A DNA stretch of 64,000 bases from JAICND01 sp040905905. Its GTDB lineage: Bacteria; Actinomycetota; Acidimicrobiia; Spongiisociales; ZC4RG35. The notes beneath the pieces were generated by a model that saw only the letters and a program-made list of their open reading frames with translations, was not told where the DNA came from and ran no database searches. Shown here piece after piece: positions 1 to 5,774 of this stretch. Position 1 is the stretch's first letter, and every line of letters starts with the position of its first letter. Both the position numbers and the translations under genes were made by a program. The stretch covers positions 1-64,000 of the forward strand of contig JBBDQN010000053.1 in NCBI GenBank assembly GCA_040905905.1, given 5' to 3'.

Positions 1-62
1 TCGCCATCCGGGAAGGTGGACGGACCGTCGGCGCCGGCCGGGTAACCAAAATCTCCAAGTAG
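1..62 (+). CDS. tuf: elongation factor Tu, C-terminal end (partial)
   Basis: Only the last 19 codons are in the window, read in the frame starting at base 3, ending with a TAG at 60-62. The encoded tail AIREGGRTVGAGRVTKISK is the nearly invariant C-terminus of EF-Tu domain III. EF-Tu delivers aminoacyl-tRNA to the ribosome as a GTP complex in the cytoplasm. The gene is cut by the window edge, so nothing can be said about its start. It is followed after 25 bp by rpmG, an order seen in many actinobacterial translation clusters. Confidence 0.93.
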   Translation, partial: AIREGGRTVGAGRVTKISK

Positions 63-87
63 ACCAACAAACGAATTGAGTTGAAAA

Positions 88-249
88 ATGGCATCTGACA
101 AGCGACCGCCTATCACCCTTGCCTGCGAGGAGTGCAAGCGGCGTAACTATGTCACCACCAAAAGCAAGGCCAACACCCGCGAACGTCTGGAGTTGTCGAA
201 GTACTGCCGCTGGTGTCGCAAGCACACCAAACACCGCGAAACCCGTTAG
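88..249 (+). CDS. rpmG: 50S ribosomal protein L33
   Basis: A 53-residue basic protein of usual L33 length, a component of the large ribosomal subunit near the E site. It carries both CxxC pairs (Cys13/16 and Cys40/43), so this is the zinc-binding (C+) form of L33. The ATG follows an A-rich stretch after tuf. Its neighbours, a dehydratase, tRNA-Trp and secE-nusG-rplK, match the rpmG-had-trpT-secE order of mycobacteria. The identification rests on length, cysteine spacing and context. Confidence 0.95.
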   Translation: MASDKRPPITLACEECKRRNYVTTKSKANTRERLELSKYCRWCRKHTKHRETR

Positions 250-272
250 AGGATTTCCTGGCCAGGTGAGGA

Positions 273-1085
273 ATGGAGGCACTCGAAGGGCGGACCTATG
301 GGCCGGTAGAGCTGAGGCTGTCTGCCGACCGGGTCGCCGAGTTTGTGGCCGTTACCCGTGACAACCCCGAACGATGGACCGAACATGCACCTCCGGGTTG
401 GGCGGCAGCCTGTTTGTTTGCCGTCGCACCGAGGCTGCTGACCGAACCCGAATTGGCCGGCCGCGGCGTCATTCATGGGGAACAGCGTTTCTCCTGGAGC
501 TCGCCGTTCCGACTTGAGCAAGAACTTGCTGTCATTGGCACGGTGACCCGGGTGCGCAATCGGGGTGGGGTGGCTTTCCTTGGCTTTGATCTGGCAGTCA
601 CTGGCGGACGGGAATCTTTTCTTAGCGGTTCCTCGACGTTTCTGGTTTCGGGAGACAACCCGGCGGCGGGTGAGACCACCGAGGAGGCTGAGCCTCCCGC
701 GGAAGCAAGCGGGGTCAACGATCCGCTTGCGCCGCTTGGTCAACATCTCGACGTTCGACGTTCTGCATCGCGAGCCGACCTGGTTCGTTATGCGGCCGTT
801 AGCCGCGATTGGAACCCCATCCATTGGGACCATCAAGCGGCACGGGAAGCCGGATTCCCGGGTGTGGTTGTACACGGGCTGCTCCAGGCGGCATGGCTGA
901 TGAGCGGGGCCGCCAATCTCGAAGGGGGCCCGGCACCTCTGGCCGACGCAAGTTTTCGTTTTAGGGCACCGTTACGACCGCTCGTCACCTGCGAGATGAC
1001 TGGCGCTGTAGACAGGACCGCAGTTAACTCCCGCCTTGGGGCCGGAGAGTCGGAACTGGTGAGCGCCCGGCTGACCCTGAGGTAA
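273..1085 (+). CDS. fused HadA-HadB-like (3R)-hydroxyacyl dehydratase (double hotdog)
   Basis: 270 residues with two hotdog folds. The N-terminal half (about 1-130) resembles the substrate-binding, non-catalytic HadA/FAS1-dehydratase region. The C-terminal half (about 150-270) is a MaoC-like domain with the hydratase-2 signature DWNPIH, giving catalytic Asp179 and His184, spaced as in mycobacterial HadB, followed by the conserved VVHG at 199-202. Such enzymes dehydrate (3R)-3-hydroxyacyl-ACP or -CoA. In mycobacteria hadA, hadB and hadC are separate genes at this same place, between rpmG and tRNA-Trp; here A and B are one polypeptide and no hadC follows. The substrate (ACP or CoA, chain length) cannot be read from the sequence. 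Confidence 0.82.
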   Translation: MEALEGRTYGPVELRLSADRVAEFVAVTRDNPERWTEHAPPGWAAACLFAVAPRLLTEPELAGRGVIHGEQRFSWSSPFRLEQELAVIGTVTRVRNRGGVAFLGFDLAVTGGRESFLSGSSTFLVSGDNPAAGETTEEAEPPAEASGVNDPLAPLGQHLDVRRSASRADLVRYAAVSRDWNPIHWDHQAAREAGFPGVVVHGLLQAAWLMSGAANLEGGPAPLADASFRFRAPLRPLVTCEMTGAVDRTAVNSRLGAGESELVSARLTLR

Positions 1086-1089
1086 CCGA

Positions 1090-1656
1090 ATGAGTGGACC
1101 GTATGTCGAAAGCTCAGATGTCGCGCTCGTCGGACTCGCCCAAGCAGGTGATCGTGCCGCCTTCACGGCCCTGTTCCGCCGCCACAACCATGAGATTTAC
1201 AACCTGGCTCTCCGACTTACCCAGGACCGCGACAGCGCAAGGGAGGTCGTTCAGGAGACCTGGATCAGAGTATGGCGGGGCCTCGGCTCGTTCCGGGGGG
1301 ATTCTTCCTTCTCGACGTGGTCATACCGCATCACGGTCAATACCGCTTCAACCTGGCGCCGCCACCGGTCGAGCCGGGCAACGGTCCACATCAATGAGGT
1401 GCCAGAACCGGAGGTGGCTGACGAGACCCAAATCCCTGACCGGGCAGCCGAGAACGCCGACCTGCGGCGCCGGCTGAGTCATGCTTTGGCTGAGCTCAAA
1501 CCCGGATTGCGGTCGGTGGTAGTCATGAAAGACGTATACGGCTGGAGCCATTTGGAAATCGCCCAGGCTCTCGAGATTTCTACCACCGCGGCCAAAGTCC
1601 GCTTGCACCGGGCCCATCAGCAACTTCAACGCAATCTGCGAGAGGTTGAGCGATGA
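1090..1656 (+). CDS. ECF-type RNA polymerase sigma factor (RpoE-like)
   Basis: 188 residues with the two conserved parts of an extracytoplasmic-function sigma factor: region 2 at about 25-90 (core binding and -10 recognition, with the QETWIRVWRG segment) and region 4 at about 130-185 (helix-turn-helix with SHLEIAQALEISTTAAKVRL). Regions 1 and 3 are absent, as usual for the ECF class. The stop codon overlaps the start of the next gene (ATGA), which encodes a short zinc-finger-like membrane protein, the standard arrangement of sigma and anti-sigma factor. The signal it answers to cannot be told from the sequence. Confidence 0.93.
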   Translation: MSGPYVESSDVALVGLAQAGDRAAFTALFRRHNHEIYNLALRLTQDRDSAREVVQETWIRVWRGLGSFRGDSSFSTWSYRITVNTASTWRRHRSSRATVHINEVPEPEVADETQIPDRAAENADLRRRLSHALAELKPGLRSVVVMKDVYGWSHLEIAQALEISTTAAKVRLHRAHQQLQRNLREVER

Positions 1657-1979
1657 ACGTTCGTTGTCTCATTGTGGGAAACGTTGTAACCGGGTCCATG
1701 CTCACCGAACGACCCTTGCCCCGGTTTGCATCCGGTCATCAGGCTCGCTGTCTTAGGTGTCAGGCTCATGGCGCGTCTGTTCGGACCACCCGGCGGGTTC
1801 TGGCCGGCATGGCCACAAAGCGTGAGGTGCCACCGCCCGATTTGGAAGGCGCAGTTTTGGGCACGGCTCTCGTAGCCGGGGCAGCCAGCGGGGGTAAAAC
1901 CTGGCTGCCGGCGGCGGCGGGAGCGGTAGTGGTGTTGGTGGCGGCCTGGGCGTGGCGCCGGAGGGAAGCCCGGGCTTAG
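1653..1979 (+). CDS. probable short anti-sigma factor, zf-HC2-like membrane protein
   Basis: 108 residues, start overlapping the upstream ECF sigma stop by 4 nt. His29, Cys33 and Cys36 form an HxxxCxxC motif like that of zinc-containing anti-sigma domains. A hydrophobic stretch near residues 84-100 followed by arginines suggests one membrane span with little or nothing outside. It would hold the sigma factor at the inner face of the membrane. The domain is short and lacks a clear sensor part, so partner and role are inferred mainly from the translational overlap. Confidence 0.6.
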   Translation: MNVRCLIVGNVVTGSMLTERPLPRFASGHQARCLRCQAHGASVRTTRRVLAGMATKREVPPPDLEGAVLGTALVAGAASGGKTWLPAAAGAVVVLVAAWAWRRREARA

Positions 1980-1991
1980 AGTCCCGGGGTT

Positions 1992-2020
1992 TTCGTGAAC
2001 CGTCCGGGCGACCGTATACT
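1992..2020 (+). promoter_or_regulatory. candidate promoter for tRNA-Trp/secE/nusG
   Basis: TTCGTG (1992-1997), a 17-nt spacer and TATACT (2015-2020) lie 22 nt before the mature tRNA-Trp. The -10 is near perfect, as expected for a tRNA promoter. The following secE and nusG could be read from the same start. Confidence 0.55.
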
Positions 2021-2042
2021 GAATCGCCCGCCCTGACCCCCT

Positions 2043-2117
2043 AGGGGTGTAGCTCTAATTGGTCAGAGCGCCGGTCTCCAAAACCGGAGGTTGGGGGTTC
2101 GAGTCCCTCCACCCCTG
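2043..2117 (+). tRNA. tRNA-Trp (anticodon CCA)
   Basis: A full cloverleaf can be drawn: acceptor AGGGGTG/CACCCCT, D arm GCTC/GAGC, anticodon stem CCGGT/ACCGG with loop CTCCAAA (anticodon CCA at 2078-2080), and T arm GGGGG TTCGAGT CCCTC with one G-T pair. The discriminator is G2117 and the CCA end is not encoded (CCG follows). Its place before secE is conserved in actinobacteria. Confidence 0.97.
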
Positions 2118-2151
2118 CCGTAGGCTTGGGCGAAGAAACAATGGACAGGTG

Positions 2152-2469
2152 ATGAACCGAGAGATGCGCCGCCTCATGGAACGTGAGGAGCGACTTCAAA
2201 AACGTGAGCAGGGCAACGGCCAGAGGAAACTCCCTGGTGGCCCCGGCCGTGGTGGGCCCCCAAGCGAACGTAAAGCCTGGTGGATGCGGCTGCGGACGTT
2301 CCTTCACGAAGTCCGGTTGGAGCTCAAAAAGGTTTCCTGGCCAAGCCGCGAACAACTGCTCGCATTTACCGCGGTGACCCTGATCGTGACCACCACCCTC
2401 ACCTTGGTGGTGTTTGCGGTCGACATCCTGATGAAGGAAGCCGTCTTCACCCTCCTCCAACGACGATGA
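2152..2469 (+). CDS. secE: preprotein translocase subunit SecE
   Basis: 105 residues. A charged N-terminal tail leads into the SecE signature (about 52-70, with FLHEVRLELKKVSWPSREQL), followed by one membrane span at about 74-97. SecE clamps SecY in the SecYEG channel. ATG 2152 was chosen because the reading frame upstream runs through tRNA-Trp. The stop overlaps the nusG start, as in most bacteria where secE-nusG is a transcription unit. Confidence 0.95.
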   Translation: MNREMRRLMEREERLQKREQGNGQRKLPGGPGRGGPPSERKAWWMRLRTFLHEVRLELKKVSWPSREQLLAFTAVTLIVTTTLTLVVFAVDILMKEAVFTLLQRR

Positions 2470-3068
2470 TGACCGAACCCCTCGATTCCGCGCCAGAGCC
2501 GGAGGAGGCTCCGGCTCCCCCCAGCCCGTTCGACCTTCCCGGCGACTGGTACGTCATCCACTCCTATTCGGGCTACGAGAACAAGGTCAAAGCCAATCTG
2601 GAGACCCGGATCCACTCGATGCACATGGAGGATCGCATCTTCGAAGTGCACATTCCCATGGAAGATGTAGTCGAGATCAAGAATGGCAAAAAGGTCACTG
2701 TCCCTCGCAAAGTCTTCCCGGGTTACATCCTCGTGAGAATGCAGCTTGACGACGACTCCTGGTACGCAGTTCGCAATACGCCGGGTGTGACCGGGTTCGT
2801 GGGCGGCAACAACAAACCTACCCCCCTTTCCCGTCGTGAGGTAGAACGATTCCTTGGTGTCCAGAAGGAAGAGGAGAAGGCCCGTCCCCGCTTTAAGCCT
2901 GCTTGGGAAGTCGGGGAAACCGTGCGCGTGGTGGCAGGGCCGTTTGCAGACTTCAACGGGGTTATCGAGGGCATCAACCTCGATCAATCCAAGGTGGTCG
3001 TGCTTGTCAACATCTTCGGACGGGACACGCCGGTCGAATTGGGTTTCGACGATATCCAAAAAAACTAG
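2466..3068 (+). CDS. nusG: transcription termination/antitermination protein NusG
   Basis: 200 residues: an acidic, proline-rich N-terminal extension (about 1-25) typical of actinobacterial NusG, the NGN domain (about 28-135, WYVIHSYSGYENKV at its start) that binds the RNA polymerase clamp, and a C-terminal KOW domain (about 148-200) that contacts ribosomal protein S10 or Rho. Two adjacent ATGs (2466, 2469) are possible starts; 2466 gives the ATGA overlap with secE. Downstream come rplK and rplA. Confidence 0.95.
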   Translation: MMTEPLDSAPEPEEAPAPPSPFDLPGDWYVIHSYSGYENKVKANLETRIHSMHMEDRIFEVHIPMEDVVEIKNGKKVTVPRKVFPGYILVRMQLDDDSWYAVRNTPGVTGFVGGNNKPTPLSRREVERFLGVQKEEEKARPRFKPAWEVGETVRVVAGPFADFNGVIEGINLDQSKVVVLVNIFGRDTPVELGFDDIQKN

Positions 3069-3099
3069 TCAACAGTCGGAAGACGGAAGCTAAGAAGGT
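3069..3099 (+). repeat. purine-rich GTCGGAAG-type spacer repeat
   Basis: The nusG-rplK spacer is almost wholly the sequence GTCGGAAGACGGAAG followed by CTAAGAAGG, which also supplies the rplK ribosome-binding site. Related sequence lies after rplK, rplA and rplL and inside kgd. Confidence 0.6.
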
Positions 3100-3528
3100 A
3101 TGGGAAGAAAGAGACTTGTTACAACTGTGAAGTTGCAGCTGCCGGCTGGCCAGGCCACGCCCGCGCCCCCGGTGGGAACCACCCTCGGGCCCCACGGCAT
3201 CAACCTGATGGATTTCGTCAAGGCCTACAACGAAGCCACCTCGTCGCAAAGGGGGATGATCCTCCCGGCCGAGGTCTCGATCTATGAGGACCGCAGCTTC
3301 ACGTTTGTCATCAAAACCCCCCCGGCCGCGGCATTGCTTCGCCAGGCTGCCCGAGTTGACAAAGGCTCGGCCGAACCGCACAAGGTCAAAGTGGGATCGG
3401 TGACCAGGGCACAGGTCAAAGAGATAGCGGAAATCAAGATGCCCGACCTCAATGCCAACGACATCGAGGCAGCCATGAAAGTGGTTGAAGGCACCGCTCG
3501 ATCGATGGGAATCAACGTCGAGGGCTGA
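3100..3528 (+). CDS. rplK: 50S ribosomal protein L11
   Basis: 142 residues, the normal L11 length. The N-terminal domain contains PPVGTTLGPHGINLMDF, which binds the thiostrepton/GTPase-associated region of 23S rRNA and contacts translation factors; the C-terminal domain (about 75-142) binds rRNA. The start ATG has an AAGAAGG ribosome-binding site. It is followed by rplA after an 89-bp spacer that holds a GGAAG-type repeat. Confidence 0.96.
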   Translation: MGRKRLVTTVKLQLPAGQATPAPPVGTTLGPHGINLMDFVKAYNEATSSQRGMILPAEVSIYEDRSFTFVIKTPPAAALLRQAARVDKGSAEPHKVKVGSVTRAQVKEIAEIKMPDLNANDIEAAMKVVEGTARSMGINVEG

Positions 3529-3535
3529 GGCCTTC

Positions 3536-3585
3536 GACCAGTCGGAAGTTGGGAAGACGGAAGTTGAGAAGTGGGAGAACCGTGT
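3536..3585 (+). repeat. degenerate GTCGGAAG-type tandem repeat
   Basis: In the rplK-rplA spacer, units of the form G-T/A-C/T-GGAAG recur about five times with drift (GTCGGAAGTTGGGAAGACGG and onward). It belongs to the same family as the spacers after nusG and rplL. Confidence 0.6.
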
Positions 3586-3617
3586 TGAGCGGTTCGCCTG
3601 GACCACAGGAGAAAACA

Positions 3618-4334
3618 ATGCCAGCACACGGCAAGAAATATCGTGACGCCATGCGCCGATTCGATCGCGAAACGGCGTATCCCGCCCCGCAGGCGGTGGC
3701 CCTCGTCAAGGAGATGGCCACTGCCAAGTTCGACGAATCAGTGGAGGCGGCGTTCCTGCTGGGAATCGATCCTCGGAAGGCCGATCAGCTCGTCCGTGGC
3801 ACCGTGGCATTACCTCATGGCACTGGCAAAAAGGTGCGGGTGGCGGTTTTTGCCCCTGCCGACAAAGCTCGGGAGGCGGAGGAAGCGGGAGCCGACCTGG
3901 TAGGGGGCAAAGAGCTGGTCGCCGAGCTGGCCGCTGGCCGCGAACTCGACTTCGATCTGGCCATCGCCACTCCCGACATGATGGCTGAAGTCGGCAAGTT
4001 GGGCCGGATCCTCGGGCCCCGCGGTCTTATGCCGAACCCGAAGGCGGGCACCGTTACTCAGGATGTCGCCAAAGCAGTGAACGAGTTCAAAGCCGGCCGC
4101 ATCGAATACCGCAACGACCGCTTCGGCAACGTCCACGTCCCGATCGGCAAAGCTTCCTTCTCGCCTGAGCAACTGGTCGCCAATCTGGCGACGGTGGCTG
4201 CCGAGATCGTCCGGGTGAAACCGGCCTCGGCCAAAGGTCGTTACGTCAGGAAACTGGTGCTGTCATCGACGATGAGTCCGGGCGTACAGGTCGATACCGG
4301 CAAAGTCGAGGATCTCACCGCCCTGGCAACTTAA
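3618..4334 (+). CDS. rplA: 50S ribosomal protein L1
   Basis: 238 residues. L1 forms the mobile stalk of the 50S subunit, binds 23S rRNA helix 76 and often represses its own mRNA. The segment GRILGPRGLMPNPKAGTVT is the L1 signature, and the alternating domain I / domain II / domain I layout has the usual length. ATG 3618 was chosen because of the CAGGAGA ribosome-binding site 5 nt upstream; the longer reading frame from 3549 would run through the intergenic repeat. Confidence 0.96.
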   Translation: MPAHGKKYRDAMRRFDRETAYPAPQAVALVKEMATAKFDESVEAAFLLGIDPRKADQLVRGTVALPHGTGKKVRVAVFAPADKAREAEEAGADLVGGKELVAELAAGRELDFDLAIATPDMMAEVGKLGRILGPRGLMPNPKAGTVTQDVAKAVNEFKAGRIEYRNDRFGNVHVPIGKASFSPEQLVANLATVAAEIVRVKPASAKGRYVRKLVLSSTMSPGVQVDTGKVEDLTALAT

Positions 4335-4642
4335 AGCTTCGGGGCTTCCTTTTTCCGACTGCCGTCTGTCAAGAGTAGGGGGGTGCCGGGTACCGGTTCC
4401 GTTCCGGGCTCGGTTGCCAGGTCCACCGTCCGACGGAGCGCCCTTCGGTCCAACCGCAGGGTAGGGGCCGCGGTTCCTAGACGCTCCGTTGCCCGGTTGC
4501 CGGTTCCAGGGTCGGCGGGGGCGGTCAGGAAACCCGCCGCTCTCTTCCGGCGACCCCCCTGTTCTCAACCTGACAAGTGTGAACCCGAATTGGCCAAAAG
4601 TCCAGGTAATATTTTCCATGGGGTTTCGCGGTCTCGCCGGTT

Positions 4643-4671
4643 TTGGCTTGGTTCCCGCCGGTCGGTACCCT
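4643..4671 (+). promoter_or_regulatory. candidate rplJL promoter
   Basis: TTGGCT (4643-4648), a 17-nt spacer and TACCCT (4666-4671) form a reasonable sigma-70 promoter about 125 nt before the rplJ start, leaving room for a regulatory leader. Confidence 0.45.
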
Positions 4672-4750
4672 GTCGTTAACAAGCCTTTCCTCGGCCCAAG
4701 ACCGTTGGTGTGTTTCGGCAAATAAACCCAACGCAGGTCGCTCCTTCCGG

Positions 4751-4778
4751 AGCCCCCGCGCGCTTTGCCGAGGGGGCT
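4751..4778 (+). terminator. GC hairpin in the rplJ leader, possible attenuator
   Basis: AGCCCCC (4751-4757) pairs with GGGGGCT (4772-4778) around a 14-nt loop, followed by TTCTACATATAAGGAGG, so the hairpin ends shortly before the rplJ ribosome-binding site. It could act as an attenuator or be part of the L10-binding structure. Confidence 0.4.
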
Positions 4779-4799
4779 TCTACATATAAGGAGGAGCGA

Positions 4800-5336
4800 A
4801 TGCCGCGACCTGAGAAGGTCCAGGCAGTTGCCGACATCAAAGAACGGCTCGAACAAGCCCAGGCGGTGTTTCTGACCGAATACCGCGGGCTCAACGTCCG
4901 CCAGCTTGCTGACCTGCGCAGAAACCTGCGTAAAACCGGCGCCGACTACAAGGTCGTGAAAATGACCCTGGCCAAACGCGCCGTCGACGAGCTGGGCCTC
5001 GAAGGGATCACGGATCAGCTGATGGGTCCGACCGCCCTGACCTTCGCCGCCAAGGACGCTGTGGCTACCGCCAAGGCCTTGCGGGACTTTGCGAAAGAGA
5101 CGGACAAGCTGGTTCTCAAGGGAGGACTATTGGGGCGGGTACTGCTGGGTGCCGATGAGGTGACCCGGCTGGCGGACATCGAACCCCGCGAGGTTCTGCT
5201 TGCCAAGCTGGCCGGCGCCTTTCAGGCACCGATGGCCCAGGCAGCGGGTCTCTTCTCGTCGTTCACCCGCAATGCCGCCACGATGTTCGGGCAGCTCCTG
5301 GATAAAAAGACGGCCGCAACGGCCGGGGAGGTATGA
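4800..5336 (+). CDS. rplJ: 50S ribosomal protein L10
   Basis: 178 residues, usual length. L10 forms the base of the L7/L12 stalk. The N-terminal rRNA-binding domain has the typical FLTEYRGLNVRQLADLRRNLR pattern, and the C-terminal helix that binds L12 dimers ends in a short acidic/alanine tail. ATG 4800 has a strong AAGGAGG site. The same frame is open from 4710, but that stretch is leader. The stop overlaps the first possible rplL start. Confidence 0.95.
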   Translation: MPRPEKVQAVADIKERLEQAQAVFLTEYRGLNVRQLADLRRNLRKTGADYKVVKMTLAKRAVDELGLEGITDQLMGPTALTFAAKDAVATAKALRDFAKETDKLVLKGGLLGRVLLGADEVTRLADIEPREVLLAKLAGAFQAPMAQAAGLFSSFTRNAATMFGQLLDKKTAATAGEV

Positions 5337-5338
5337 CG

Positions 5339-5722
5339 ATGGCCAAGAAGTCAACTGCAGATCTGCTCGAGGTCTTCGAGCAAATGACAGTTCTCGAACT
5401 GAAGGAGTTCCTCGATGCTTTCGAGGAGCGTTTCGATGTGACCGCGGCGGTGCCCATGGCCGCGGCGGCGCCGGCTGCTGGAGGCGCCGTCGCTCCGGTC
5501 GAAGAGGAGAAGGACGAGTTCACCGTGGTTCTCGCTGCCGTCGGCGGCGAGAAGATCAAGGTGATCAAGGAGGTCCGCACTCTGACCAGTCTCGGTCTCA
5601 AAGAGGCCAAAGACCTGGTCGACGGAGCTCCCAAGCCGGTATTGGAGAATGTCGACAAGGCCGCAGCCGAGAAAGCCAAGGCTCAACTAGAGGCGGTCGG
5701 AGCGACGGTCGAGCTCCAGTAA
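5339..5722 (+). CDS. rplL: 50S ribosomal protein L7/L12
   Basis: 127 residues: N-terminal dimerisation domain (STADLLEVFEQMTVLELKEF), an alanine-rich hinge (about 38-60), and the C-terminal factor-binding domain with KIKVIKEVRTLTSLGLKEAK. ATG 5339 is preferred: the GGGAGG site lies 7 nt before it, whereas for the ATG at 5333 (ATGA overlap with rplJ) it would touch the start codon. In many bacteria rpoB follows rplL; here the next gene, pepN, is on the other strand. Confidence 0.95.
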   Translation: MAKKSTADLLEVFEQMTVLELKEFLDAFEERFDVTAAVPMAAAAPAAGGAVAPVEEEKDEFTVVLAAVGGEKIKVIKEVRTLTSLGLKEAKDLVDGAPKPVLENVDKAAAEKAKAQLEAVGATVELQ

Positions 5723-5750
5723 GTCGGAAGACGGAAGTCGGAAGAGGGCG
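5723..5750 (+). repeat. GTCGGAAG-type tandem repeat
   Basis: Immediately after the rplL stop comes GTCGGAAGACGGAAGTCGGA, continuing AGAGGG: three to four units of the same purine-rich repeat seen after nusG and rplK. It occupies half of the short space between convergent rplL and pepN. Confidence 0.6.
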
Positions 5751-5774
5751 GGTCCGGGTGGGCTCGCCTTCTTG

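Larger units (their letters stand above)
4335..4799 (+). promoter_or_regulatory. rplJ upstream region with probable L10-type leader
   Basis: This 465-bp gap holds no convincing gene. At 4345-4372 is an inverted copy of the GGAAG-type repeat. From 4376 to about 4560 the sequence is C/G-rich with short internal repeats (GGTTCC, GGTTGCC). A promoter is likely at 4643-4671. The roughly 125 nt before rplJ would be the mRNA leader and end in a GC hairpin. Position and length fit the autoregulatory L10(L12)4-binding leader found in front of rplJL in many bacteria; I cannot fold it exactly here. Confidence 0.5.

Noticed and set aside
246..875. Long minus-strand reading frame opposite the dehydratase gene
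   Set aside because: No start signal, no recognisable domain; it mirrors the GC-rich codon pattern of the real gene on the plus strand. The same applies to most long antisense frames in the window.
2059..2151. N-terminal extension of secE
   Set aside because: The extra codons run through tRNA-Trp; SecE begins sensibly at ATG 2152.
4376..4560. Possible pseudogene or short gene in the C/G-rich stretch before rplJ
   Set aside because: Open frames there are short, repetitive and lack start signals; composition looks like drifted short repeats.
4710..4799. Open frame continuous with rplJ, adding 30 residues
   Set aside because: It lies in the leader with hairpin and the strong ribosome-binding site comes after it; L10 proteins start at MPRPEK-like sequence.
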